From positions 1,465,710-1,529,709 of the forward strand of contig AP017964.1 in the NCBI GenBank assembly GCA_037101405.1: DNA of 64,000 nucleotides. Reading direction: 5' to 3'. The position numbers and the translations under genes were made by a program. The notes under the pieces are model-generated. The model saw nothing but the letters and a program-made list of their open reading frames with translations, was not told the DNA's origin and ran no database searches. Positions 47,200 through 56,248 of this stretch are shown here, piece by piece (position 1 is the stretch's first letter; the number at the start of each line of letters is the position of its first letter). The DNA is from Candidatus Megaera polyxenophila. GTDB taxonomy: Bacteria; Pseudomonadota; Alphaproteobacteria; Rickettsiales; Rickettsiaceae.

Positions 47200-47917
47200 A
47201 TTAGTAGCTCAGAATATTTCGAAATCATATAATAAAAAACCAGTTTTACAAGATGTTTCTATTGATTTAAAACAAGGAGAAGCTGTAGGCTTACTAGGCC
47301 CTAACGGTGCGGGCAAAACCACCTTATTTAGCATAATAATAGGTATAACAAAGACAGATAATGGAAGACTTGGCTTAGGAGACCATGATATTACTAATTT
47401 ACCTATATATCTGAGGGCTAGGCTGGGTATCAGTTATTTACCACAAGAATCTTCGATTTTCAGAGGATTGACTGTTAAAAACAATATCAAAGCAATCCTA
47501 GAGGTTAAAAATTTTACCAAAGAAGAAATAGAAGAAAAAGCTTCCAAACTGCTCGATGAATTTTCTATAAGTCACTTACAAAATAAAATAGCAACCACTT
47601 TGTCAGGGGGAGAACGCAGACGTCTTGAGATAGCACGAAGCCTTGCTTCAAACCCTGATTTTATATTACTAGATGAACCTCTTGCTGGAATAGATCCAAT
47701 TGCTGTTAACGACATAAAAAACCTAGTATCCCACCTAAAAGAGCGTAATATTGGCATTCTGATTACCGATCATAACGTTCGGGAAACGCTGGATATAGTT
47801 GACCGTGCATATATCATATATGATGGTAAAATTCTGATGCATGGAATACCAAGCGAAATTATTGATAATACAAAAGTACGGGAGGTATATCTGGGAGAAA
47901 CATTTATTAAAAGCTAA
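47189..47917 (+). CDS. lptB: LPS export ABC transporter ATP-binding protein LptB
   Basis: The ATPase that powers LPS extraction by LptFG. The 242 residues carry Walker A GPNGAGKTT, the Q-loop YLPQESSIFRGLTV (typical LptB wording), ABC signature LSGGERRRLEIARSLA, Walker B ILLDEPLAGIDP, and the ITDHNVRETLDI H-loop. It ends the kdsD-lptC-lptA-lptB set. lptF, lptG and lptD are not in the window. Confidence 0.96.
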   Translation: MKNKLVAQNISKSYNKKPVLQDVSIDLKQGEAVGLLGPNGAGKTTLFSIIIGITKTDNGRLGLGDHDITNLPIYLRARLGISYLPQESSIFRGLTVKNNIKAILEVKNFTKEEIEEKASKLLDEFSISHLQNKIATTLSGGERRRLEIARSLASNPDFILLDEPLAGIDPIAVNDIKNLVSHLKERNIGILITDHNVRETLDIVDRAYIIYDGKILMHGIPSEIIDNTKVREVYLGETFIKS

Positions 47918-47993
47918 AGTTGTAGTGATTAATTCATACTATCAACAAAGGAAGGGCATTTTATTAACTATTCAAATAAATATGCTGTGTAAA

Positions 47994-48701
47994 TTATACC
48001 ACTGAGTGTTCTATAAGAACTTGTCTATCTTTTAACGCAATACCATGTATAACATATCTATTTAAAAAATATGAAGTAAGAGCAAATGCTTGATGTTTTT
48101 CTTGTAAGGTAGGTTCTGCATTATTTAACAAAAACTGAGGTAAAGCAAGTAACCTGTCCGCATATTCTTGCCCTGATCCCTTACAAACTGCTTGCCCTGA
48201 TTTTGGCGACACATAGTGTAAATCATGCTTTTTACCCGTTACTACACAGCTATCAAGGACTACCCTATAACCTGTTTCTGCTAATAAATCAATTTCTAAT
48301 TTGATATAATCTGAAAATGAAAATTCTTTTTTCTCCTTTAAATTTTCAAGGTAACATAAGAATTTAGCAAAGAATTTATTATGTGATTCTCTTTCACAAA
48401 AAGCTTTTTTTATTAGACTAACTATTGAATTGAATGCGTATAATTTCATTTTATTTTGAATTATAAAGCTGCTATAAGACCTGATTAATTCACATTTTAC
48501 AGATCCTAAATGTTCATGAAGTCGCGCATTCCAGAAAAAGTCTACTAAGTTAGATTCCAGGAGGACATTAACGCTTTTTTTTCCACCGCGTTTTATTACG
48601 CCTGAATATAGCCCATGCTTTTCAGTAAACAAAGTCACTACATAACTATCTTCCTTAAAAGAGTTTTTTGCAATAATTATACCCTGATCACGAAAATTCA
48701 T
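47994..48701 (-). CDS. recO: DNA repair protein RecO
   Basis: RecO loads RecA at single-stranded gaps together with RecR. The 235 residues begin with an OB-fold (FRDQGIIIAKNSFKEDSYVV, TLFTEKHGLYSGVIKRGGKK), then a helical domain and the ETGYRVVLDSCVVTGKK segment typical of RecO. It converges with lptB and stands alone. Confidence 0.92.
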   Translation of the reverse strand: MNFRDQGIIIAKNSFKEDSYVVTLFTEKHGLYSGVIKRGGKKSVNVLLESNLVDFFWNARLHEHLGSVKCELIRSYSSFIIQNKMKLYAFNSIVSLIKKAFCERESHNKFFAKFLCYLENLKEKKEFSFSDYIKLEIDLLAETGYRVVLDSCVVTGKKHDLHYVSPKSGQAVCKGSGQEYADRLLALPQFLLNNAEPTLQEKHQAFALTSYFLNRYVIHGIALKDRQVLIEHSVV

Positions 48702-48817
48702 GTATTATATACATTGTTTAAATGTGCCAAAAGTGTATTAAATTATATTGATTAATACAATAAGATTTTTATCTTTTTATTTTGTAAAATATTTTTTTAT
48801 TGATAGTTTTAACCTTT

Positions 48818-49327
48818 ATGCCAAAAATCATAAAATTCAAAGGGATAAACCCTAAAATTGACAAAAGTTCGTTTATTGCTCATGGGGCAATAATTGCAGG
48901 AGATGTCACTATTTCCGAAAATTCAGGAGTATGGTTTAATTGTGTACTAAGAGGCGATGTTAATCCTATTACAGTAGGTTCTTGCACTAATATCCAAGAC
49001 GGAACCATAATCCATACTTCAAGATTTGATGGCCCTACTTCAATTGGAAATAACGTTACGATTGGGCATCTTGCTCTCATTCATGCCTGCACAATTAAAA
49101 ATAATGCTTTTATTGGTATGCAATCAACCATTATGGATAAAGCGATGATTGAAGAATATGCTTTTATAGCCGCAGGTAGCTTAGTGACCCCTGGGAAAAT
49201 AGTTAAATCACGGGAGTTATGGGCTGGTAGCCCTGCAAAATTTATTAGAAAAATTACGGAAGAGGAAGTTAGATTTATGCAGGATAATATTGAAAATTAC
49301 ATAGACCTTGCTAAAGAATATAAATGA
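48818..49327 (+). CDS. Gamma-carbonic anhydrase-like left-handed beta-helix protein
   Basis: A 169-residue hexapeptide-repeat protein of the gamma-carbonic anhydrase family (YrdA/CaiE type). The Zn-binding His pattern is present: IIHTSRF, then NVTIGHLALIHACTI, and VWFNCVLRGDV shows the conserved Arg/Asp. GSLVTPGKIVKSRELWAGSP is the usual end. Enzyme activity in this group is often not shown, so I name the fold. The ATG at 48818 is used; a TTG 18 bases before is unlikely. It overlaps the next gene as ATGA. Confidence 0.9.
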   Translation: MPKIIKFKGINPKIDKSSFIAHGAIIAGDVTISENSGVWFNCVLRGDVNPITVGSCTNIQDGTIIHTSRFDGPTSIGNNVTIGHLALIHACTIKNNAFIGMQSTIMDKAMIEEYAFIAAGSLVTPGKIVKSRELWAGSPAKFIRKITEEEVRFMQDNIENYIDLAKEYK

Positions 49328-50493
49328 TAAAAATTATAGCTTTTCTTTTTATAAATATGTGGGCTATGAATTATGCTATAGGTACAAGAGGTTATGAATA
49401 TAGCCTTATCGAAAAACCTAACCAGAAAATCCATCTAGTTAAAATTGATTTAAAACAGTATAGTATTTCCCTAGTTAGCGCTCATAATTCTGTATTTGGA
49501 AGAGAAAAAGTAGGAGATATAGCAGAACGTGAAAATGCAGAAATTGCCATAAATGCCGGTTTTTTTCAAATTGGCGGGAATGAAGATGGACGCCCTACTG
49601 GAACTCTTATAATTAATGGCCAAATATTTGGTCTGCGCACGACAAAGCATGCAGTATTTACAATAAAAAATAACGAACCAGCAGTGCAGGTGTGGTATCC
49701 CAAGGTAGAAATCAAGATAGGTAATTCCCAGATTGTCCCTACTGCTTATAACAAATTTGCTAATAATTCTTCGATAATTTTATATTCCGATAAGTGGGGA
49801 ACTTCTACCCTCACTGCTTTTAAAAATAGAAATGAAATCATTATTTCAAAACAAAAAAAAATAACTGGTATAGCACCTCATGGAAATAATTTAATTCCTC
49901 CAGGTGGTTATGTATTATCATTACCTAAAACCTACGACACTTCACTTCTAAAAATTGGTGTTTCTGCTGAATGTAAAGAGGAAAATAACTATCACTTATT
50001 TGATAAATCAACTTCAGCAATTATGGGAATTCCATTTTTAATTATGGATGGAATAATTAACGAAAAACTGTCTGATTCAGAAAAACATGCACGAACAGCT
50101 ATTGGTATTACTGAGAATGGAAAAATAATAATTGCAGTGGTAGAGTGTATGTATACAAAAACTCCAGGTTCTTTAACATTAAAGGAAATCCAGGATATTT
50201 TATTAAAGAAAAAGCTTTCCTTTAACGAATTAAAAGCAGCCGAGGTAAAAAAAATACTTCTGGAAGAGTTATCAGATAGTAATAACTCAGAAGGAATTAC
50301 TTTAAAAGAATTAGCTAATTTTATGTCAGAGCAAGGGTGCATATCAGCAATTAACCTTGACGGAGGCGGATCCTCCAGCTTATACATACATGGTAAATAT
50401 GTTAACAATCAAATAGGTGATAAAGACGAAGCAAACGGATTAGAAGTAGTTAGGCCTGTATCTGATGCAATTATTTTTAAAAAAAAGCAATAA
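49324..50493 (+). CDS. Exported phosphodiester glycosidase (NAGPA/DUF2233) family protein
   Basis: A 389-residue protein with an N-terminal signal-like helix (about 2-20) and the NAGPA domain that in other proteins removes N-acetylglucosamine from a phosphodiester. Motifs: INAGFFQIGGNEDGRPTGTL near residue 76, ARTAIGITENGKIIIAVVEC, and AINLDGGGSSSLYIHGKYV near the end. Between the last two lies an insertion of about 60 charged residues (KEIQDILLKKKLSFNELKAA region) that I do not recognise from other members. A role in envelope glycan processing is likely, the substrate unknown. Confidence 0.82.
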   Translation: MIKIIAFLFINMWAMNYAIGTRGYEYSLIEKPNQKIHLVKIDLKQYSISLVSAHNSVFGREKVGDIAERENAEIAINAGFFQIGGNEDGRPTGTLIINGQIFGLRTTKHAVFTIKNNEPAVQVWYPKVEIKIGNSQIVPTAYNKFANNSSIILYSDKWGTSTLTAFKNRNEIIISKQKKITGIAPHGNNLIPPGGYVLSLPKTYDTSLLKIGVSAECKEENNYHLFDKSTSAIMGIPFLIMDGIINEKLSDSEKHARTAIGITENGKIIIAVVECMYTKTPGSLTLKEIQDILLKKKLSFNELKAAEVKKILLEELSDSNNSEGITLKELANFMSEQGCISAINLDGGGSSSLYIHGKYVNNQIGDKDEANGLEVVRPVSDAIIFKKKQ

Positions 50494-50585
50494 AATGTGC
50501 TATCCTATTTTAGGAAACCTTTTGTAGAAATTAAAGCAACCTATTACTATAATAAACCTGGAACATTTTAAATAATTAGTGAAAT

Positions 50586-51050
50586 ATGGATATATCTGCG
50601 GTAGAAATTTGGTTAATAGTTGGAATAATTTTTATCATAATTGAATTTAGCAAAATTCCAGGAATCGGATTTTTATTTCTAGGTTTAGGAGCTTTAACTA
50701 CTTCTGCTTTAATTTCCTCTTACTTAGAAATAACTGATTACCAAATAGCGACATTTGGGCTTGTCTCCTTTACCTGGTTCTTAGTACTTTGGTGGCCGTT
50801 AAAGAAATTTGTTTACGGTAAAAGGAAAGGGAATAATATTAATCAAGGTTATTTCGATTTAGTAGGAAACCAGGTAACAGTTCTTAATCGAAATATAGAA
50901 CCTGGAAAAATAGGTCAGGTATCATGGTCCGGTACTATTATGAATGCTAAACTTGTAGATTCAGAAAAAGAACACGTAAATCCAGACGATGTATTGTACG
51001 TTTTAGAAGTTAAGGGAAACGTTTTAATATGTTCTCGTAAAAAACCTTAA
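50586..51050 (+). CDS. NfeD family protein, short form
   Basis: A 154-residue protein with two or three membrane helices in the first half and a C-terminal OB-fold (GNQVTVLNRNIEPGKIGQVS, WSGTIMNAKLVD, DDVLYVLEVKGNVLICSRK). NfeD proteins usually work with SPFH/stomatin-type membrane proteins, which are not encoded beside it. The function is not settled. Confidence 0.85.
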   Translation: MDISAVEIWLIVGIIFIIIEFSKIPGIGFLFLGLGALTTSALISSYLEITDYQIATFGLVSFTWFLVLWWPLKKFVYGKRKGNNINQGYFDLVGNQVTVLNRNIEPGKIGQVSWSGTIMNAKLVDSEKEHVNPDDVLYVLEVKGNVLICSRKKP

Positions 51051-51057
51051 AAAGTTC

Positions 51058-51819
51058 TTACCTAGTAAAAACTAATTCGGTTTCGGTTGAAAGAGCAGCG
51101 TTGAATTCATAACCACCTCCGTTAAACTGCTTAATATCATAGATGCTTTCAATACGCTGTTTTATTATATATGATGTCATAAGACCGCGTGCTTTTTTAG
51201 CAAAAATAGGTATAACTTTATACTTGCTATTTTTCCTTTCTTTAAAAACAGGAGTAATTAAACGACGGTTAAATAGTTTTTGATTTATCACCTTAAAATA
51301 TTCTGCTGACGCTAAATTCACCAGTAAATCGCTCTCTCCGCTTTTTAGCAGTTCATTTAATTTAACTATAATCTTGTCTCCCCAATACTCGTATAAATTC
51401 TTGTAATTCTGACTGAGCAGTTTTGTTCCCATTTCGAGTCTATAAGGTTGGATAAGATCTAGTGGTCTTAGCAAACCATAAAGCCCGGAAATAATTCTTA
51501 AATGTAATTGAGCGTACTTGATGTCTTCTTGAGTAAAAGCTTCTACATCTAACCCTTCATATACATCGCCTTTAAAAGCATATATCGCTTGGCAGCTATT
51601 CTCTAAAGTAAACGGAATACTGAAATCATGGTAGCGTTGGTGATTTAAAACAGCTAGTTTTTCACTTAAATCCATTAATCCTACTATTTCAGAAGTAGTT
51701 AGCTTACGTAAAACTTTAATAAGCTCTGTTGATTCTTTAAGAAAATCAGGAATGGTATGCTCACCTTTATAATTTCCAGAAAAATCTAATGTTTTAGAAG
51801 GAGAAATTAATATTATCAT
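51058..51819 (-). CDS. yaaA: YaaA family peroxide stress protein
   Basis: The 253 residues match the YaaA/DUF328 family, which limits free iron and DNA damage under peroxide stress in E. coli. Motifs: ILISPSKTLDF at the start, AIYAFKGDVYEGLDVEAFTQ, LRIISGLYGLLRPLDLIQPY and RLEMGTKL, and a C-terminal AKKARGLMTSYII. Length is normal. It converges with nfeD, 7 bases between. Confidence 0.93.
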   Translation of the reverse strand: MIILISPSKTLDFSGNYKGEHTIPDFLKESTELIKVLRKLTTSEIVGLMDLSEKLAVLNHQRYHDFSIPFTLENSCQAIYAFKGDVYEGLDVEAFTQEDIKYAQLHLRIISGLYGLLRPLDLIQPYRLEMGTKLLSQNYKNLYEYWGDKIIVKLNELLKSGESDLLVNLASAEYFKVINQKLFNRRLITPVFKERKNSKYKVIPIFAKKARGLMTSYIIKQRIESIYDIKQFNGGGYEFNAALSTETELVFTR

Positions 51820-51875
51820 TTGATAGCTAGTTCATTTAAAAATTATAACACCTTTAATCCAATTTATTACCAAAC

Positions 51876-52655
51876 CTATTGTGCAGTCCATCCACCGTCA
51901 ATTGATAAAGCTGAACCTGTAATAGAAGAAGCGCTATCAGAAGATAGAAAATATACAAAATCAGCTATTTCTTCAATCTCTACAAATTTTTTTGTTGCTT
52001 GTACTCCTAGTATAACATTCTTAATTACATCCTCTTCCGACATGGATCTAGCTTTTGCTGTATCAGCGATCTGATTTACTACAAGCGGAGTTTTCACATA
52101 ACCTGGGCAAATAGAATTAACAGTTATACCATCTTGAGCTACTTCTAAGGCTACAGATTTTGTCAGCCCAATTAGTCCATGTTTAGCAGCCACATAGGCT
52201 GATTTAAAGGGCGATGCTACCAAAGCATGGGCTGAGGCAATGTTAATTACCCTACCCCATTTTTGTTGTTTCATTATAGGGATAACATTCTTTATTGTAT
52301 AAAAAGCAGCAATTAAATCTATACGAATTATCATTTCCCATTTTTCCGGTGGAAAATTTTCAACCGGTGACACAAATTGAATCCCCGCATTATTAACTAG
52401 CACATCTACTCTTTGATATTTTTGGATTATATTTTTAAACATTCTGTCAATTTCTGCAGGTTTTGAAAGATCGGCACTATCAAATAGCACCTCTGCTGCA
52501 CCAAGAAGTTTTAGCTCGCTAGAAAGCTTTTTTACTTCAGAATCAGAAGCAAGCCCATTAATAACTAATGTAGCACCATTTTTAGCAAATTTCGAAGCTA
52601 TTCCAAAACCAATACCGCTTGTGGATCCAGTTACTACAACTATTTTATCTTTCAT
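51876..52655 (-). CDS. 3-hydroxybutyrate dehydrogenase
   Basis: A short-chain dehydrogenase that interconverts 3-hydroxybutyrate and acetoacetate with NAD. The 259 residues show the cofactor loop TGSTSGIGFGIA (about 10-21), LVNNAGI, and the catalytic Ser/Tyr/Lys in INIASAHALVASPFKSAYVA followed by AKHG. The HALVASPFKSAYVAAKHG wording is typical of bacterial D-3-hydroxybutyrate dehydrogenase. In a cell without polyhydroxybutyrate genes in view, it may use host ketone bodies. Confidence 0.9.
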   Translation of the reverse strand: MKDKIVVVTGSTSGIGFGIASKFAKNGATLVINGLASDSEVKKLSSELKLLGAAEVLFDSADLSKPAEIDRMFKNIIQKYQRVDVLVNNAGIQFVSPVENFPPEKWEMIIRIDLIAAFYTIKNVIPIMKQQKWGRVINIASAHALVASPFKSAYVAAKHGLIGLTKSVALEVAQDGITVNSICPGYVKTPLVVNQIADTAKARSMSEEDVIKNVILGVQATKKFVEIEEIADFVYFLSSDSASSITGSALSIDGGWTAQ

Positions 52656-52739
52656 ATTTTAAAACCTGATTTATATTTGATAAATAAACATTCCTGAGAT
52701 ATCATTCATCGATGATATAAGCATCTCAAAAAAGTTAAT

Positions 52740-52895
52740 ATGAAATCATGCAAAATTGAAAAAACAAAATCTTTATCTGTGGTTTGTATGGGCCAAGAAG
52801 TACCCTATGATCACCCTAGAATCTATCTTGCGGTAAACCCCGAAACTAAAGAAGTCACCTGCCCTTACTGCAGTAAAAAGTTTATTCTTGAATAA
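52740..52895 (+). CDS. Small zinc-finger protein (zf-CHCC, NDUFS6-like)
   Basis: A 51-residue ORF. GQEVPYDHPRIYLAVNP followed by VTCPYCSKKF matches the CHCC zinc finger of the NDUFS6 / complex I 13 kDa accessory subunit: the His and three Cys (His25, Cys41, Cys44 plus Cys17) can bind zinc. Alphaproteobacteria encode such a protein as an accessory subunit or assembly factor of NADH dehydrogenase. It lies between two minus-strand genes. Confidence 0.85.
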   Translation: MKSCKIEKTKSLSVVCMGQEVPYDHPRIYLAVNPETKEVTCPYCSKKFILE

Positions 52896-52915
52896 AGGAT
52901 TTCTACAAATGGCCT

Positions 52916-54169
52916 CTACATGGCACGAGAAGTATCTGGACTTAAAGATTTCATCACTCCTTTTGCAATATCCAACAAATTTGCATGGCCTGCTCCAAGA
53001 GCTTTTTTGGCAAAATTTTTCACTTGTGGATCTTGCACCTGCGTAGCAATTTTCTCTATATTACCTTGAATGCGGTCTTTAATCCCTTTTTTAAGCACGT
53101 CCGCAACCACAGCTGTTATAACCTCGATATCTTTAGGGTCGGATATATGTGCTTTTACAGTTTTAGTAACCTGGTTTAAGCATTCTAACATTAAGTTTGT
53201 ACCATTTTGTTGAATTTTTATTTTATCAAAAATACTAATACTTGGGTCTAAATTTTGTTTTAGAACATCTTTTGCTACAGCTGCCTGTTGTTCTATATGC
53301 GCTTTTATTTTTGAAGTAAGGGCTTCAGGGACTCCTGTTTCTTGGAGAGCAGATACTGCTGAATTCTTGATAAACTCCAAAGTTGCATCAATTTCTTTTT
53401 CATTTTGAGGAAAAACTTTATCAGCATACCCACTTACTTCTTGCATAAAGCTCTTTATACCAGCCGTGGCAGTAACTCCTTCAAGTACACTACTCAAGAT
53501 ATTGGAGCTAAAACCAAATTTACCAAGTGCTGTAGCAGAAATTCCTGTTTCAATCGCTAATTTTGATATTTTACCAATCACTTCTAAACTGCTGTCTTTA
53601 TTTAGTTTTTCTGTTGTATCTACAAGGTTATCTATTGTTTTTTGTAGATTTTCATCTTTAAAAAAAGAGGCGACAGTTTCTAGTAACCCTGTACTGTTTA
53701 AAACAAACCCCAAAGCAGGAGAATAAGCAGTAACAACTAATAATAAAGCAGGAACAGCAAAACTAATTATTTCATCGCATTTTATCGGCAATATTTCATC
53801 GAGCTTTGTTTTAAAATTTTGGATACTAGTTAGAACTTTAACTAAAGTTTCTAATAGTATAATACTAAATGGTTTGCTTTCTTCTGTTTCAGAAAGCTGA
53901 GACTGTAAATTTGAAGCTATTCCTTCTAGTGGCTCTAAAATCGTTTGCTTAAACAGCGTTTTTGCATGCTCTTGTTCTTCCAAGGTTAAATCTGATTGGC
54001 TTAGCCCTTCTTCTAGGATTCTGGTTTCATGTTGCAAAACACCTCTAAGAGAAGTAGTAAATTGGCTTATTTGTTCCTGAGCTTCGCTTTCTAACACCTT
54101 TAACTTCTCTTGCAAATCTAAGGGCAAAAGAGAAAAGTTAAACTTACCTTGGACCACATTATATTTCAT
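52916..54169 (-). CDS. Unrecognised helical protein, 417 residues
   Basis: I do not recognise this gene. From the ATG at 54167-54169 (ribosome site GGTGG) it encodes 417 residues. The first third is charged and helical, with coiled-coil-like Glu/Gln-rich stretches (LQEKLKVLESEAQEQISQF). A hydrophobic stretch near residues 140-165 (ALLLVVTAYSPALGFVLNST) could enter a membrane. The rest is long amphipathic helices with many Lys and Val and ends DTSRAM. There is no signal peptide and no catalytic motif I know. A TTG seven codons upstream is a less likely start. It is next to the tolC-ankyrin cluster, so an exported or host-directed role is possible, but this is a guess. Confidence 0.75.
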   Translation of the reverse strand: MKYNVVQGKFNFSLLPLDLQEKLKVLESEAQEQISQFTTSLRGVLQHETRILEEGLSQSDLTLEEQEHAKTLFKQTILEPLEGIASNLQSQLSETEESKPFSIILLETLVKVLTSIQNFKTKLDEILPIKCDEIISFAVPALLLVVTAYSPALGFVLNSTGLLETVASFFKDENLQKTIDNLVDTTEKLNKDSSLEVIGKISKLAIETGISATALGKFGFSSNILSSVLEGVTATAGIKSFMQEVSGYADKVFPQNEKEIDATLEFIKNSAVSALQETGVPEALTSKIKAHIEQQAAVAKDVLKQNLDPSISIFDKIKIQQNGTNLMLECLNQVTKTVKAHISDPKDIEVITAVVADVLKKGIKDRIQGNIEKIATQVQDPQVKNFAKKALGAGHANLLDIAKGVMKSLSPDTSRAM

Positions 54170-54392
54170 TTTTAACCACCAATAATTCAAAAATATTTTA
54201 GCATACCTATAAAATTTAGCCCGAAAACTACTTTAAGGCTCAAGTTATTATTGATAAAAATATAATTTTTGATAATCTAAGTGCCAGCATTAACACAGTA
54301 TGTTCAAACTTTATGTCTAAACTATATCATTGAATATACTAATATGACTACTTACCTTACAATCAACTTTAATTATCGGTAATATTGAATCC

Positions 54393-55754
54393 ATGTACAG
54401 ATTAGTTTTATTTACATTTATTACATTAAATTTTTCTAATAGTTTAGCTCTTGAGCTAAATGAAGCTCTCAAAAGCGGCTATAATAACGATGAAAAGCTA
54501 AAAATTATTAGATCGGATTTCTTGAATGAAATAGAACAGTTCCCTCGTGCTCTTGCTGGTTTTATGCCAAAAATTTCTGCCGGATTTGATGCAACAGATT
54601 CAAAAGTCACAAGAAAAAGTAACATTGCTGCTGGTTTAGATAATACCTCTACAGATAATTCACGATATTCAAAAACCCTCACCCTGGATCAATCAATATT
54701 TAACGGCGGGTCTAGCGTTGCAGAATTAAAGGCTGCACAATCGGCTTTTAGGGCTTCTAAAGGTGATTATTACGCTAAGGAGCAAAATATATTTTTGGAA
54801 GAAATTACTAATTATCTAAACTGTGTTGAAGCCACGGAAAAATATAACATTTCAAAAATAAGTGTTAAATCTAACAGAACTCAGCTGGAAGCTGTGAAAG
54901 AAAAATTTAAACTTGGTGAATCAACTGAAACTGAAGTTGCAAGTGCTGAATCTGGGCTTGCAACTGCTCAGGCTAATCAATCTATTGCATATGCAAATTT
55001 TGAAGCAGCTAAAGCAGAATTTTTAAGAGTTTTTGCTTTAGAAGCAACGGGGATTAAAATGCCGGAATTAGCAGCTAATTTACCAAATAGCTTAGAGGAA
55101 TTAGTTGAAATAGCAATCGCTGCCAATCCAAACATAATATCATCCCAACATTCTACTAAAGCTTCCAAAGCCGGAGAATATGCTGCTAAGGGAGCTTTGT
55201 TACCCCAGGTGTCATTCCGAATACAAAGCGGAGATACAAGATACAGTCCTGAAGATCAACTTAGACAAAATTTTAACTCTAATAGCGTTACTTCTACCTT
55301 ATCAGTAAATGTCCCTATTCTCTCTAAAGGAGGGGTAGAATATTCTGATATTAGAAGAGCAAAATATAAAACCAGAAAAGCTGTTCTGCAACTAGATACT
55401 CAAATAAAACAGATTAAATCACAATGTAAAGCGAGTTGGGAAAAATTTAACGCAGCGAAGACCAGGATTGCCGCTACATCTCAAGGAGTTAAATCTGGTG
55501 AAATAGCGTACGAAGGAATGCTTCAAGAAGAAATGCTGGGGTCTAAAACCATAATTGATGTTATTATGTCGGAAGAAAAGTTAAGTAAGGCCAGAGAAGC
55601 TAGAGTTGAAGCACAAAGGGAGTTAATATTAGCTAGTTATAATATAAAATCCTTAATGGGGGAATTGACTGCTGAAAAAATGAAATTGCCTGTTGAATAT
55701 TTTAACCCGGATCAAGAGTTCAAAAAACTAAAATTAAGAATTGTAGGATTTTAA
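54393..55754 (+). CDS. tolC: TolC-type outer membrane channel
   Basis: The outer-membrane and periplasmic tunnel for type I secretion and RND efflux. The 453 residues start with a signal peptide (FTFITLNFSNSLALELNEAL, with cleavage after LA-like site), then two structural repeats of the outer membrane efflux domain: TLDQSIFNGGSSVAELKAAQ in the first half and TLSVNVPILSKGGVEYSDIR in the second. It probably serves the RND pump at 19-23 kb, as no other outer-membrane channel is in the window. It heads the tolC / popZ-like / ankyrin cluster. Confidence 0.93.
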   Translation: MYRLVLFTFITLNFSNSLALELNEALKSGYNNDEKLKIIRSDFLNEIEQFPRALAGFMPKISAGFDATDSKVTRKSNIAAGLDNTSTDNSRYSKTLTLDQSIFNGGSSVAELKAAQSAFRASKGDYYAKEQNIFLEEITNYLNCVEATEKYNISKISVKSNRTQLEAVKEKFKLGESTETEVASAESGLATAQANQSIAYANFEAAKAEFLRVFALEATGIKMPELAANLPNSLEELVEIAIAANPNIISSQHSTKASKAGEYAAKGALLPQVSFRIQSGDTRYSPEDQLRQNFNSNSVTSTLSVNVPILSKGGVEYSDIRRAKYKTRKAVLQLDTQIKQIKSQCKASWEKFNAAKTRIAATSQGVKSGEIAYEGMLQEEMLGSKTIIDVIMSEEKLSKAREARVEAQRELILASYNIKSLMGELTAEKMKLPVEYFNPDQEFKKLKLRIVGF

Positions 55755-55759
55755 GAACC

Positions 55760-56182
55760 ATGAATTCTAGAGAGAAAAAAAGTGAGATAAAGGAAGAAAA
55801 ACTTGAAGATATAATACGCTCTATCAGGGGTATAATTGATGATCCTAATAATTTTGCACCTAAGGGTTTAAATGACAATGAACATCTTAATTTAGGTGAA
55901 TCAATATTAGAATTAACAACCGAATTTAAAGAAGGCGAACAAGATAAAGCATATACAGAGGAATTACTTTCTAAAGAAACCTCTGACAAATTTTCAACAG
56001 CAATAAAGGATTTTTCTCAAAAAATTAATGATCCAATATTGAAAGAACGGAACACAGAAGCTGATTTAATTATTACTAATTTAATAAAGCCTATGTTAAA
56101 AGAATGGTTAGATAATAATTTGCCAAAGTTAGTAGAAAAAGTAATAGCTGAGGAATTAAAAAAATTGATACCAAAAAAATAG
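55760..56182 (+). CDS. PopZ-like DUF2497 protein
   Basis: A 140-residue acidic protein, 5 bases after tolC. An N-terminal amphipathic segment (KLEDIIRSIRGIIDDP) and a C-terminal helix set (IKPMLKEWLDNNLPKLVEKV then IAEELKKLIPKK) match the two conserved ends of PopZ, the alphaproteobacterial pole-organising scaffold. The middle is short and not proline-rich, unlike Caulobacter PopZ. It could organise poles or chromosome segregation. Being in a tolC-ankyrin cluster is worth noting. Confidence 0.82.
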   Translation: MNSREKKSEIKEEKLEDIIRSIRGIIDDPNNFAPKGLNDNEHLNLGESILELTTEFKEGEQDKAYTEELLSKETSDKFSTAIKDFSQKINDPILKERNTEADLIITNLIKPMLKEWLDNNLPKLVEKVIAEELKKLIPKK

Positions 56183-56248
56183 CTGTATAAATAAAACACT
56201 CTTAGCTAGCTATTGTTGTATTGAATGGTTTTTTATTGGGAATAAGAA

